Positions 16,027 through 23,849 of a DNA stretch of 50,758 nucleotides are shown one piece after another; position 1 is the stretch's first letter, and every line of letters starts with the position of its first letter. This stretch comes from JBOHRN01 sp050732775. GTDB lineage: Bacteria; Gemmatimonadota; Gemmatimonadetes; Longimicrobiales; Longimicrobiaceae. Location of the stretch: positions 1-50,758 of the forward strand of contig JBOHRN010000058.1 in the NCBI GenBank assembly GCA_050732775.1, written 5' to 3'. A program made the position numbers and the translations under genes. The notes below the pieces were generated by a model. The model was not told the origin of the DNA. It saw only the letters and a program-made list of their open reading frames with translations, and ran no database searches.

Positions 16027-16584
16027 ATGGCGCTTAGGATCCGCCTGCGGCGCATGGGCCGCAAGAATACACCGCACTTCAGGATAGTGGTGAGCGAAAA
16101 CACCATGCCCCGCGACGGCCGCTTCGTAGACCGGATCGGCTACTACAATCCGCGCACCGAGCCCGTCACCCTGCTCGTCGATCGGGACAAGGCGCGCGGC
16201 TGGCTGGCCAAAGGTGCCACGGCCACGGATACCGTCCGCTCTCTCTTGCGCAAGGCCGGAGCAGACGGGGGCACGGGGGTGTTCAGCCAAGAGCCCGAGC
16301 CGAAGCAGGCCGTGCCCCCGCCTCCAGCAGCCGCCGCGGCGGTAGCAGCAGAAGCGGAGCCGGAAGAAGCGGAAGCGGCCGAGCCGGAAGAAGCCGAGCC
16401 GGAAGAAGCCGAGCCGGAAGAAGCCGAGCCGGTGGAAGCCGAGCCGGAAGAGGCCGAGCCGGAGGAAGCCGAGCCGGAAGAAGCCGAGCCGGAAGAAGCC
16501 GAGCCGGAAGAGGCTCCCGAGGAGGAAGAGAGCGCGGCGGAACGGGACGAGGGGGAAGGAGAAAAGAAACCGGCTTCCGAGTAA
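16027..16584 (+). CDS. rpsP: 30S ribosomal protein S16 with long acidic repeat tail
   Basis: 185 residues, about twice the usual 80-100. Residues 1 to about 85 are normal S16: ALRIRLRRMGRKNTPHFRIV, DRIGYYNPRTEP, and DRDKARGWLAKGATATDTVRSLL. From about residue 95 the protein changes to an Ala/Pro linker and then nine tandem AEPEE units (one AEPVE), ending Glu rich with KKPASE. The tail is strongly acidic and probably disordered. S16 tails of other compositions are known in some phyla, so this is an unusual but viable form. A strong purine run (aggggggggaga) precedes the ATG. The stop shares a base with the rimM start (TAATG). Confidence 0.95.
   Translation: MALRIRLRRMGRKNTPHFRIVVSENTMPRDGRFVDRIGYYNPRTEPVTLLVDRDKARGWLAKGATATDTVRSLLRKAGADGGTGVFSQEPEPKQAVPPPPAAAAAVAAEAEPEEAEAAEPEEAEPEEAEPEEAEPVEAEPEEAEPEEAEPEEAEPEEAEPEEAPEEEESAAERDEGEGEKKPASE
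16378..16512 (+). repeat. 15-bp tandem repeat encoding AEPEE in rpsP
   Basis: Nine consecutive 15-bp units of the form gccgagccggaagaa, nearly identical at DNA level. Differences are single bases (gag for gaa, ggag for ggaa, one gtg for gaa). The low divergence suggests recent expansion by slippage, and copy number may vary between strains without breaking the frame. Confidence 0.9.
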
Positions 16585-17120
16585 TGACGGAAGATCCCCC
16601 CGCTTACCTGTTGGTGGGGAGTGTACGCAAACCGCATGGCGTCAAGGGCGAGGTCTTCATCTGGCTCGAGACCGACCGGCCGGACTCGGTTTTCCGCCCC
16701 GGGCGGAAGCTCTGGCGAGCGCGGGGACCCGATGACTCACTACCCGGCGAAGCGGTCACGGTCGCAAGCGCGCGGCTCTTCAAGGGCGGGGTGCTGGTCA
16801 GATTCGCTGGGCACGCCGGCCGCGAAGCGGCGGAAGGGCTACGCGGCTCTTTGCTGCTCATGGAAGCCAGCCAGGCCGAGCCGCCCGTCGGAAGTGAGGT
16901 GCCGTATCACCGCTTTATCGGGATGGAGGTGAGGGTGGGTGGCGAACGCATCGGCGAGGTGACCGGAGTACGCGAGTTGGGGTACGCCGACGCCGCCGAG
17001 GTTCGCGCCCTGGACGGCCGGGAGCTCTTGATCCCGCTGGTCGCCGAGATGGTAGTGCGCGCCGACCCCGGTGAGGGCGTGCTCGAGCTGGACCCGCCCG
17101 AGGGTCTGTTGGAGCTGTGA
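16584..17120 (+). CDS. rimM: Ribosome maturation factor RimM
   Basis: 178 residues. The N-terminal RimM barrel carries YLLVGSVRKPHGVKGEVFIW, the family signature, and a PRC-barrel follows with FIGMEVRVGGERIGEVTGVRELG, ELLIPLV and a C-terminal LDPPEGLLEL. It assists late 30S assembly around the S19 and head region and acts next to S16 in the same operon. The ATG shares one base with the rpsP stop. Length and motifs are normal. Confidence 0.95.
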   Translation: MTEDPPAYLLVGSVRKPHGVKGEVFIWLETDRPDSVFRPGRKLWRARGPDDSLPGEAVTVASARLFKGGVLVRFAGHAGREAAEGLRGSLLLMEASQAEPPVGSEVPYHRFIGMEVRVGGERIGEVTGVRELGYADAAEVRALDGRELLIPLVAEMVVRADPGEGVLELDPPEGLLEL

Positions 17121-17127
17121 GGGTGGC

Positions 17128-17832
17128 GTGAAGGTCAACGTGGTGACCGTTTTTCCGGACTTTTTCCGGGAGCCGCTCCGGCTCGGCGTCCCGGGGCGGG
17201 CGCGCAAGGCGGGTTTGGTCGAGTACCGGGTGGTAGACCTGCGCGACTTTACCCGCGACCGCTACCGCACGGTTGACGACTATCCGTACGGCGGTGGCGC
17301 CGGCATGGTCCTCAAGCCGGAGCCGTTCTTCGAGGCGGTGGAGTCGCTCGCGGACAAGGGTGCCGAGCGACCGCCCGGAACGGTGGTGCTGCTGTCGGCG
17401 CGGGGTCGGCCGTTCGGGCACCGGGACGCGGTGCGTTACTCGCTGGAGCCCGAAGTCACGCTCCTGTGCGGGCACTATAAAGACGTGGACGAGAGGGTGG
17501 CCACGGGGCTCGCCGGCGAGGAAGTCTCCCTGGGAGACTTTGTCCTCTCGGGCGGAGAGCCGGCGGCGATGGCGGTAATCGACGCCGTGGTGCGGCTGAT
17601 TCCCGGCTCCATCTCGGACCACGAATCGGCCTCCGGGGATTCGTTCTACGAGGGAGTGCTCAGCGCGCCCTCGTACACGCGCCCCCCCGAGTACCGGGGG
17701 ATGAAGGTGCCCGAGGTGCTGCGGGCGGGCGACCACGCCAAGGTCGAGGCGTGGCGGCGGAGGGAGGCCGAACGGCTCACCCGCGAGAGGCGCCCCGACT
17801 TGTGGGAGCGCCGTAAACGAGACGAACCATGA
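17128..17832 (+). CDS. trmD: tRNA (guanine37-N1)-methyltransferase TrmD
   Basis: 234 residues from GTG 17128, where homology begins (KVNVVTVFPDFF); GAGGG lies just upstream. SPOUT knot motifs: DYPYGGGAGMVLKPEP, LLSARGRPF, LLCGHYKDVDERV and EEVSLGDFVLSGGEPAAM, with HESASGDSFYEGVLSAPSYT in the C-terminal domain. It methylates G37 next to the anticodon using S-adenosylmethionine, preventing +1 frameshifts. The stop overlaps rplS (ATGA). Confidence 0.95.
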   Translation: MKVNVVTVFPDFFREPLRLGVPGRARKAGLVEYRVVDLRDFTRDRYRTVDDYPYGGGAGMVLKPEPFFEAVESLADKGAERPPGTVVLLSARGRPFGHRDAVRYSLEPEVTLLCGHYKDVDERVATGLAGEEVSLGDFVLSGGEPAAMAVIDAVVRLIPGSISDHESASGDSFYEGVLSAPSYTRPPEYRGMKVPEVLRAGDHAKVEAWRRREAERLTRERRPDLWERRKRDEP

Positions 17833-18200
17833 ACCAAGCAGGTGCCATCATGCACGCCTTTAGCGAAACCGAGCGGGAGTATCTGCGCGACGACGTCCCC
17901 GAGTTCCGCTCGGGAGACACGGTCCGGGTCAACGTAAGGGTCCGCGAGGGAGACAAGGAGAGGGTGCAGGCGTTCGAGGGCGTCTGCATAGCTCGCAAGC
18001 ACGGCGGCGTTTCCGAGACCTTCACGGTGCGCAAGGTGTCGGGCGGAGTGGGGGTCGAGCGCATCTTTCCGCTCCACTCGCCGATGGTCGCCTCCATCGA
18101 GGTGGTCCGCCAGGGCAAGGTCCGCCGGGCCAAGCTCTACTACCTGCGCAACCGGCGCGGCAAGTCGGCGAGGATCAAGGAGACCGGCCGCGCCCGCTAG
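17829..18200 (+). CDS. rplS: 50S ribosomal protein L19
   Basis: 123 residues. FRSGDTVRVNVRVREGDKERVQ and AFEGVCIARKHGG are the L19 signature; IFPLHSPMVASIEVVRQGKVRRAKLYYLR completes the SH3-like fold at the 30S-50S interface. The first ATG overlaps the trmD stop; a second ATG at residue 8 is an alternative start. The gene order rpsP-rimM-trmD-rplS is conserved across bacteria. Confidence 0.96.
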   Translation: MNQAGAIMHAFSETEREYLRDDVPEFRSGDTVRVNVRVREGDKERVQAFEGVCIARKHGGVSETFTVRKVSGGVGVERIFPLHSPMVASIEVVRQGKVRRAKLYYLRNRRGKSARIKETGRAR

Positions 18201-18208
18201 CCCCCTCG

Positions 18209-18862
18209 ATGCTGCCCCGCTTCCGGCTCCTCCGCCAGCAGGACTCCCTGGACCTGCTAGAGGGTGGCTACGCGGGCGAAGGGCGGCTGGTAGCGGGGGT
18301 CGACGAGGCGGGAAGGGGTCCGCTGGCCGGGCCGGTGGTGGCCGCGGCCGTGGTGCTCCCGGAGTGCGTGGTGCTGGAGGGGGTAGCCGATTCCAAGCAG
18401 CTCGCCCCCGGGGAGCGGGGAGTTCTGGCGGTCCAGATCACCGCCCGCGCCCTGGGGGTGGGGTTGGGGGCAGCGTCGGTGCGCGAGATCGAGCAGGTCA
18501 ACATCCTGCGGGCCACGGCTCGGGCCATGTGCCGGGCCGTGGCCAACCTCGGCTTCCGGCCCGACCACCTGCTGGTGGACGGACTGCCGATGCCCGAGCT
18601 GGGAGCCGGGGACCACACCGCCGTGATCGGCGGAGATCGCCGCGTCCGCTGTATCTCGTGCGCCTCCATAGTGGCCAAAGTGTGGCGCGACCGGCTCATG
18701 GTCCGGCTCTCTGCCCGCTACCCCGGCTACGGCTGGGAACGGAACAAAGGGTACGCCACCCCCGAGCACTTTGACGCCCTGGGGCGGCTCGGCCCCTCAC
18801 CCCACCACCGGCGCACTTTCACGCCGGTGCGGCAACTCGCCCTGGATGATGAGACGGCATGA
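18209..18862 (+). CDS. rnhB: Ribonuclease HII
   Basis: 217 residues. VAGVDEAGRGPLAGPVVAAA holds the Asp-Glu catalytic pair. Further acidic residues lie in LLVDGLPMP and in the SIVAKVWRDRLM segment. YGWERNKGYATPEHFDALGRLGPSPHHRRTF is the RNase HII C-terminal signature. It removes RNA from RNA-DNA hybrids and single ribonucleotides from DNA, metal dependent. It follows rplS by eight bases and overlaps the next membrane protein gene by four (ATGA). Confidence 0.95.
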   Translation: MLPRFRLLRQQDSLDLLEGGYAGEGRLVAGVDEAGRGPLAGPVVAAAVVLPECVVLEGVADSKQLAPGERGVLAVQITARALGVGLGAASVREIEQVNILRATARAMCRAVANLGFRPDHLLVDGLPMPELGAGDHTAVIGGDRRVRCISCASIVAKVWRDRLMVRLSARYPGYGWERNKGYATPEHFDALGRLGPSPHHRRTFTPVRQLALDDETA

Positions 18863-19293
18863 TCTCCACGCGCTTTGGTACCATCTACCCTTCCTGGATA
18901 GCGTTCGGTTGGTTCGTCGCCGCCGGGGCTACTTCGCTCTTTCTGCTGGGTATGGCGGCGCTCGGGGTGGTAGGGGTCGACGACTCCGGCGCGGGGGCCG
19001 GTTGGACCACGGCGGCTCTCGCGGCCGGGTTCTTTTTGGGCGGGTTCTTTACCGGCGCTCGCGCCGGGAGCGCGCCCTGGGTTCACGGCGTGGGCATGGG
19101 GCTCTTCTCCCTGCTCGCTTGGCTCTTGGTCAACCTCTTCGCGGGTGAGCCCGCGGGTGAGCCCACCTGGCGCTCGCTCTCGCTCACGGCCACCGCCTTT
19201 CTTCTGGCGGTGCAGGCCTTCGCCGCGGTGGTGGGGTGCGCGCTGGGGGCCCGTCTGGCGCACCAGCCCCCCGAACCGGCCTCCGAAGGTTGA
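18859..19293 (+). CDS. Small membrane protein with four predicted helices
   Basis: 144 residues. Hydrophobic stretches at about 13-37, 49-67, 75-94 and 108-132 predict four membrane helices, rich in Gly, Ala and Phe (AAGFFLGGFFTGARAG resembles a glycine-rich helix packing motif). It starts within the rnhB stop (ATGA), so it is probably made with rnhB. I do not recognise a family; similar four-helix proteins of unknown role are common. The last codons overlap the promoter of the following tRNA gene. Confidence 0.75.
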   Translation: MISTRFGTIYPSWIAFGWFVAAGATSLFLLGMAALGVVGVDDSGAGAGWTTAALAAGFFLGGFFTGARAGSAPWVHGVGMGLFSLLAWLLVNLFAGEPAGEPTWRSLSLTATAFLLAVQAFAAVVGCALGARLAHQPPEPASEG

Positions 19294-19318
19294 TACAGCC
19301 GGCGTTTACGGTTATCTT
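19290..19318 (+). promoter_or_regulatory. Sigma-70-type promoter upstream of tRNA-Lys
   Basis: TTGATA at 19290-19295 and TATCTT at 19313-19318 with a 17-base spacer. The -35 box overlaps the stop codon of the preceding gene. Transcription would start near 19325, giving a tRNA precursor leader of about 90 bases. Confidence 0.68.
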
Positions 19319-19413
19319 ATCAGACAGTCAAGCGGAAGGCGTAAGAGAGTATCGTGCAGATCAAGGCGCCGGATAACGCCCGACTGAGGCGGCGATTGAT
19401 CGACGGCCTTCCG

Positions 19414-19486
19414 GAGCCGGTAGCTCAGCTGGTAGAGCAGTGGACTTTTAATCCATTGGCCGTGGGTTCGAGCCCCACCCGGCTCA
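19414..19486 (+). tRNA. tRNA-Lys (anticodon TTT)
   Basis: 73 bases. Acceptor stem GAGCCGG (19414-19420) pairs with CCGGCTC, discriminator A at 19486. D arm GCTC-AGCTGGTA-GAGC, anticodon arm GTGGA-CTTTTAA-TCCAT giving TTT, T arm GTGGG-TTCGAGC-CCCAC. CCA is not encoded. All stems pair fully. The final TCA is also the stop codon of the minus-strand gene that follows. Confidence 0.96.
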
Positions 19487-19714
19487 CTCGACTTTCTCCC
19501 TTCGCCCGGCGGTCTCGCCGCCTTCCCCATCGGTTTCCCCGAAGCGCCTGCGCTCCCGGTAAAAGGTCCAAGTGACCAGGACCGCCAGCAGTAGCGCGAC
19601 GGTAAACAGGGAAGCCCACACGCCCAGGCCGGCCACGCTGGTGAGCAGCACTCCGAAGCCGGCCCCGGCCACGAACATCACCTTGCCGTACAGCTTTATC
19701 TCCAGCGGCTTCAT
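19484..19714 (-). CDS. Small protein with two predicted membrane helices
   Basis: 76 residues. Two hydrophobic helices at about 12-32 and 35-53 are followed by a charged, Arg/Glu-rich cytoplasmic tail. GGGGAG five bases before the ATG is a strong ribosome site and supports a real gene. The stop codon TGA lies in the last three bases of the convergent tRNA-Lys. No family recognised. Confidence 0.7.
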   Translation of the reverse strand: MKPLEIKLYGKVMFVAGAGFGVLLTSVAGLGVWASLFTVALLLAVLVTWTFYRERRRFGETDGEGGETAGRREKVE

Positions 19715-19868
19715 GCACGCTCCCCTGGTTTAGGTCGTGGGCGGGCAGAATGGGCATCCCGCCGCCAGCGCGCAACCGCTGGACCCGGAGTTGCTGTAGC
19801 GGTTACGGCGGGGACGGTGTATTGTAACAGTGCGCCGCGAGGAGCAACCAAGAAAAGATACCGAGATC

Positions 19869-20114
19869 ATGAGGAAACCGATCAGCAAGCACGCCTTGCG
19901 CAGGGCCCTGGAGAGGGTCCGCGTGGAAGGGGTGATCCAGTGGGACGAGCCCACCGGCGCGGTGGTGGACAAGCTGTGGCACCAGATCGGGAAGAGGTCG
20001 TTCGGGGGGAAGAAGAAAAAGCCCCCCGCCCGCGCCCGCGAGACTATCCGCACCATGCCCGCGGCTGAGCCCGCCGAGTCCCCGCCGGAGCCGGACGTGG
20101 CCGCCGGGGGGTAG
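19869..20114 (+). CDS. Small basic protein of unknown function upstream of the pilSR-like pair
   Basis: 81 residues from the ATG at 19869; a GTG at 19830 in the same frame would add 13 residues and cannot be excluded, since neither start has a good ribosome site. The first half is helical and basic (KPISKHALRRALERVRVEG), the middle has KLWHQIGKRSFGGKKKK, and the end is Pro/Glu/Ala rich. The basic, lysine-rich middle suggests nucleic acid or membrane contact, but there is no recognisable domain. It ends 11 bases before the sensor kinase gene, so the three genes may form an operon. Confidence 0.65.
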   Translation: MRKPISKHALRRALERVRVEGVIQWDEPTGAVVDKLWHQIGKRSFGGKKKKPPARARETIRTMPAAEPAESPPEPDVAAGG

Positions 20115-20125
20115 CTCCCGCGCGG

Positions 20126-21382
20126 GTGGCCGGGTCCAAGCTAGGCGCCGAAGCGCGGGCGTCCGGGCGCTCCCTGCGCGCGGAGCTTCTCTTCAACCTC
20201 ACCTTTCTGGCCGCGGCCGCGCTGGTCTTGGCCCTGTGGACCGTGGCCATGGTGCGCCTGCCGGCCTTCTCCTCGGGCTCCTTTTGGCTGCTGGCCGCGC
20301 TGGTCGGGGTGGACGTGCTGGTGTTCGTGCTGCTAGGGCGGTACTTGATCGACCGCATGGTAACCCGTCCCCTGGCCGGGGCGGTCTCGGCCGCCGAGCG
20401 TATCGCGGACGGAGAGTTCGGCATGCGCCTCCCCGCCGGGGAAACGCGCGAGGTGGCCGCGCTCACCCGCGCCATCAACCACCTCACCGATCAGCTCCTC
20501 GACAACCAGCGACGGCTGGCCGAGAACGTCCGCTCCCTGGACGAGACCAACCGGGCGTTGGTGGACACCCAGCGCGACCTGGTCCAGGCCGAGAAGCTGG
20601 CCTCCATAGGGCGCCTGGCCGCGGGCGTGGCCCACGAGGTGGGCAACCCACTGGGCTCCATCCTGGGGTATCTGGCGGTGCTGCGCCGCCGCCGCGGTGA
20701 CAGCGAGCTGGTCGATGGCGCCGAGGGCGAGGCGAGGCGCATCGACCGCATAGTGCGCGGGCTGCTGGAGTACGCCCGACCTGCCGCCACCCGGCGGGAG
20801 CCGGTCGACGTGAACGGCTGCGCCCGCCGGGCCCTGGAAACTCTGCGGGGGCGCGGACGGCTCGCCGGGGTAGAGGTGGAGCTCGCGCTGGCCGAAGGAC
20901 TCCCGCCGGTGGCCGGGGTTCCCCACCGGCTGGAGCAGCTCTTCGAGAACCTGTTCACGAACGCCGAGGACGTCATGCCCGAGGGGGGAAAGATCTTCGT
21001 AAGTAGCACGCTGGCGGTGTACCAGGGTGATCCTCCCCCGCCCGCCCGCCGCGCCGACGATCCACCCGAAGTGGACTATTCGCACCTGCGCCGCGACCGC
21101 CGCCGGCCGCCACCCGCGCTCAGGGGCGGAGAGCCGATCGTCCGGGTCACGGTAGCGGACACCGGCCCCGGCGTACCGGCGGGCGACGAGGACCGAGTCT
21201 TCGACCCCTTCTTCACCACCAAGGAGCCAGGCAGGGGCACCGGGTTGGGGCTCGCCATCGTGGCCGGGGTGGCGGCCGAGTGCGGCGGCCGGGCCGAGGC
21301 GTCGGCCGGCCGTGGTGGCGGCGCCCGGTTTACCATTTCCTTTCCTCTATTCCCCGCAGCGGGAGATGGCTCCGATGGCTAG
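20126..21382 (+). CDS. pilS: Sensor histidine kinase, PilS/NtrB-like
   Basis: 418 residues from GTG. Two membrane helices (about 22-43 and 53-75) surround almost no periplasmic loop. A HAMP-like linker (80-125) and coiled coil (about 126-160) follow. HisKA has H170 in GVAHEVGNPLGSIL, the HEVxNPL form typical of kinases paired with NtrC-type regulators. The ATPase domain has ENLFTNAEDVMPEGG (N box), DTGPGVP (G1), DPFFTTKEPGRGTGLGLA (G2). Pseudomonas PilS has six helices, this one two, so the name rests on the next gene and on the pilus genes that follow. It should phosphorylate the sigma-54 activator encoded directly downstream, with which it overlaps by eight bases. Confidence 0.85.
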   Translation: MAGSKLGAEARASGRSLRAELLFNLTFLAAAALVLALWTVAMVRLPAFSSGSFWLLAALVGVDVLVFVLLGRYLIDRMVTRPLAGAVSAAERIADGEFGMRLPAGETREVAALTRAINHLTDQLLDNQRRLAENVRSLDETNRALVDTQRDLVQAEKLASIGRLAAGVAHEVGNPLGSILGYLAVLRRRRGDSELVDGAEGEARRIDRIVRGLLEYARPAATRREPVDVNGCARRALETLRGRGRLAGVEVELALAEGLPPVAGVPHRLEQLFENLFTNAEDVMPEGGKIFVSSTLAVYQGDPPPPARRADDPPEVDYSHLRRDRRRPPPALRGGEPIVRVTVADTGPGVPAGDEDRVFDPFFTTKEPGRGTGLGLAIVAGVAAECGGRAEASAGRGGGARFTISFPLFPAAGDGSDG

Positions 21383-22748
21383 CCGCCGCGTGCTGATCAT
21401 AGACGACGAGCTGGGTCTCCGCCGCACCCTGGAGATGATCCTCTCGGACGAGGGGTACCAGGTGGCCACGGCCGCGGACGGCGAAGAGGGGCTCCGGCTG
21501 CTGCGGGCGGAGCCGGCCGACCTGGTGCTCTGCGACGTGCGCATGCCCCGGCTGGACGGTCTCGGTTTCCTGGAGAAGCTCCAGGAAGAGGGGCAGCGCG
21601 CCCTGGTCATCATGATGAGCGCTTACGGCACGCTGGAGACCGCCGTCGAAGCGTTGCGCCGGGGCGCCTACGACTACATCTCCAAGCCGTTCAACGCCGA
21701 TGAGGTGCTGCTCACACTGGCCAAGGCCGAGGAACGCGAGCAACTCCGCCGCGAGGTGCGCCGGCTACGGGGGGTCGCGGGCGAGGCCGAGGGGTTCGAG
21801 TCGATCGTGGGCCGCTCCGAGCCGATGCGCGAGGTGGTGGCGCTTGCCTCTCGGGTGGCGCCCTACCCCAGCACCGTGCTCATAACCGGCGAGAGCGGGA
21901 CCGGCAAGGAGGCCATCGCCCGCGCCCTCCACCGCGCCTCTCCACGGGCGGCCAAGCGGTTCGTGGCGGTCAACTGCGGCGCCATCCCCGAGACCCTGCT
22001 GGAGAGCGAGCTCTTTGGTCACGAAAAGGGTGCCTTTACCGGCGCGGAGCGCACCCACCACGGGCTCTTCGCCGAAGCCGAGGGCGGCACCCTCTTCCTG
22101 GACGAGATCGGGGAGCTGCCGGGCTCCCTGCAGGTCAAACTGCTGCGCGCGCTGCAGGAGAAGAGCGTGCGACGAGTGGGGGGCAGCTCCGAGCGCGAGG
22201 TCGACGTGAGGGTGCTCGCCGCCACCGCCCGCGACCTGGCCGAAGAGGTTTCCCAGGGCCGCTTCCGGGAAGAGCTGTACTACCGCGTCAACGTGGTCCA
22301 CCTGCACCTGCCCCCGCTGCGCGCCCGGCCGGAGGACATTCCCCCCCTGGCCGCGTACTTTGTCCACAAGCACGCACCCCGGCTGGGGCTGGAACCGGCG
22401 CTCCTGTCGGCCGCCGTGCTGTCGGTGCTGGCCCGTTACGAGTGGCCGGGCAACGTGCGCGAGCTCGAGAACGCGGTCGAGAGGGCCCTGGTCCTCTCGG
22501 GCGGCGAGGTCGGGGTGGAGCACCTTCCCGACCGGGTACGCACCGGAGAGCACCCCTTCGAGCGGGAGATCGACGACGGCGACCTCTCTATCAAGCGGCG
22601 ACTCCCGGCCCTCGAGGAGGAGCTCATCCGCCGCGCCCTGGAGCGCACCAAGGGCAACAAGACCAGGGCCGCCGGACTCCTCGAGCTGTCGGTGAGGGCG
22701 CTCTCCTACAAGGTCAAGGACTACGGATTGGAGAAGCCTAGCTGGTAG
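21375..22748 (+). CDS. pilR: Sigma-54-dependent response regulator, PilR/NtrC-like
   Basis: 457 residues from ATG 21375, chosen because GGGAG lies nine bases upstream; the ATG at 21366 is too close to it. The receiver domain has D10-D11 and phosphoacceptor D54 (LVLCDVRMPRLDG). The AAA+ domain has Walker A GESGTGKE (172-179), GAFTGA (219-224) that contacts sigma-54, and GGTLFLDEIGELP (Walker B). The C-terminal Fis-type HTH is KGNKTRAAGLLELSVRALSYKVKDYGL. All parts needed to activate sigma-54 promoters are intact. Likely targets in this window are the -24/-12 elements at 5030-5045, 4435-4450 and 44671-44686. Minor pilin genes follow immediately. Confidence 0.9.
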   Translation: MASRRVLIIDDELGLRRTLEMILSDEGYQVATAADGEEGLRLLRAEPADLVLCDVRMPRLDGLGFLEKLQEEGQRALVIMMSAYGTLETAVEALRRGAYDYISKPFNADEVLLTLAKAEEREQLRREVRRLRGVAGEAEGFESIVGRSEPMREVVALASRVAPYPSTVLITGESGTGKEAIARALHRASPRAAKRFVAVNCGAIPETLLESELFGHEKGAFTGAERTHHGLFAEAEGGTLFLDEIGELPGSLQVKLLRALQEKSVRRVGGSSEREVDVRVLAATARDLAEEVSQGRFREELYYRVNVVHLHLPPLRARPEDIPPLAAYFVHKHAPRLGLEPALLSAAVLSVLARYEWPGNVRELENAVERALVLSGGEVGVEHLPDRVRTGEHPFEREIDDGDLSIKRRLPALEEELIRRALERTKGNKTRAAGLLELSVRALSYKVKDYGLEKPSW

Positions 22749-22761
22749 AAACGGCTTGACC

Positions 22762-23238
22762 ATGAATATCCCCGCTCAGCGCCCCTCCGCCCGCCCGCCG
22801 GGCTTCACCTTGCTGGAGATCCTGATCGCGCTGGTGGTGCTGGGGATTTTGGTGGGGTTGGCGGTGCCACGACTGACCAGCTGGCTGGAGCGCCAACGCA
22901 TTCAGGAGACGATGGACCGGGTGGCGTCCGAGCTCTTTTACGCCAAGATGGCCGCTATTCGGACGGGCGGCCGGGTCAGTTTGATGTTGGAGAAAGAAGC
23001 CGGATGTGTAACCGGTCTGCGGCTCGTTAGCGATTCAAATCCGCACCCTCCGCTGCGCTCGGCCGACTTGACGGATGAGCTCTCGGCTCATTGCCTCACT
23101 ATCACCAACAACCTGGAAGAGCTCGAGTTCAACTCGCGCGGGCTTACCTGGTCCGCCTGCACCTTTGAGCTCGTTCATCGAGGGCGCGACTACCAGGTGG
23201 CGGTCTCGATGATGGGGAATGTACGACGGAACTACTAA
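22762..23238 (+). CDS. Minor pilin, FimT/GspH-like
   Basis: About 158 residues. The leader NIPAQRPSARPPG precedes FTLLEILIALVVLGILVGLA, the prepilin peptidase site and hydrophobic helix. The next part (ERQRIQETMDRVASELFYAKMAAIRTGGRV) matches GspH/FimT minor pilins, which prime assembly or sit at the pilus tip. EELEFNSRGLTW fits the conserved central strand. The ATG 13 bases after the regulator stop is preferred over an in-frame TTG at 22756. First of five tightly spaced minor pilin genes. Confidence 0.88.
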   Translation: MNIPAQRPSARPPGFTLLEILIALVVLGILVGLAVPRLTSWLERQRIQETMDRVASELFYAKMAAIRTGGRVSLMLEKEAGCVTGLRLVSDSNPHPPLRSADLTDELSAHCLTITNNLEELEFNSRGLTWSACTFELVHRGRDYQVAVSMMGNVRRNY

Positions 23239-23357
23239 CGGAAAACTTTGCCTAAACTGCACAAATCTGCTCTTTCCGAGCGCCCATGAATTGTCCGTAA
23301 CAGCTTTTCATACAACACCTTGAGGTTTAGGTACGGCTTTTCCAAGAAGAGCCGGGC

Positions 23358-23849
23358 ATGAATCCTCGCCAGCGCTACTTTCGGTCAGCGTGCTCGCCCG
23401 CGGGCTTCACGCTACTGGAGATTCTGGTCACTCTGGTACTGCTCGGTATCATGGCCGGATTGACCGTGCCCGCGCTCGGTGGTATGGCCTCGGAGAACAA
23501 GATCGAACGCTCCCTGGACCGCGTCGCCGCCGACCTGACTTACGCTCGCATGCTCGCCATCCGCTCGGGTTCACCCGTAGTCATGCGCTTCGACGGCGGT
23601 ACTTCTGCCGGCAACGCTTACCGCATCGTATTAGACGATGGCACCGAGGTGAGGAGGGTCGACCTCGCGGGTGAATACAGGGGTGTGGAAGTTACCGCTC
23701 CGGCGGATAACAACCAGGAGATCTGGTTCAACTCGCGGGGAATCATCGCTAGCACGCTCGCTAATCAGTCGCGCTTCACGGCCACTCACGACGGACGCTC
23801 CGGTTTTCTCGGCGTCACCCTAGCCGGAGGGATCTACCGTGGCTACTAA
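23358..23849 (+). CDS. Minor pilin, FimT/FimU (GspH)-like
   Basis: 163 residues. A 15-residue leader ends in Gly before FTLLEILVTLVLLGIMAGLT. NKIERSLDRVAADLTYARMLAIRSGSPVVMRF and EIWFNSRGI parallel the preceding gene, so the two are probably an old duplication. Unlike that gene it lacks a cysteine-bounded loop. A 119-base AT-richer gap lies upstream (23239-23357). I saw no convincing promoter there. It overlaps the next gene by 11 bases. Confidence 0.87.
   Translation: MNPRQRYFRSACSPAGFTLLEILVTLVLLGIMAGLTVPALGGMASENKIERSLDRVAADLTYARMLAIRSGSPVVMRFDGGTSAGNAYRIVLDDGTEVRRVDLAGEYRGVEVTAPADNNQEIWFNSRGIIASTLANQSRFTATHDGRSGFLGVTLAGGIYRGY

Noticed and set aside
19354..19575. 73-codon plus-strand frame over the tRNA-Lys
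   Set aside because: It contains the classic false peptide from translating a tRNA gene (PVAQLVEQ, GSSPTR).
19790..19822. TTGCTG ... TATTGT as a promoter of the small basic protein
   Set aside because: The spacer is 23 bases, outside the usable range.
23239..23357. Sigma-54-like GG-N10-GC in the gap before the second minor pilin
   Set aside because: Only the two dinucleotides match; the rest of both boxes is unlike the consensus.
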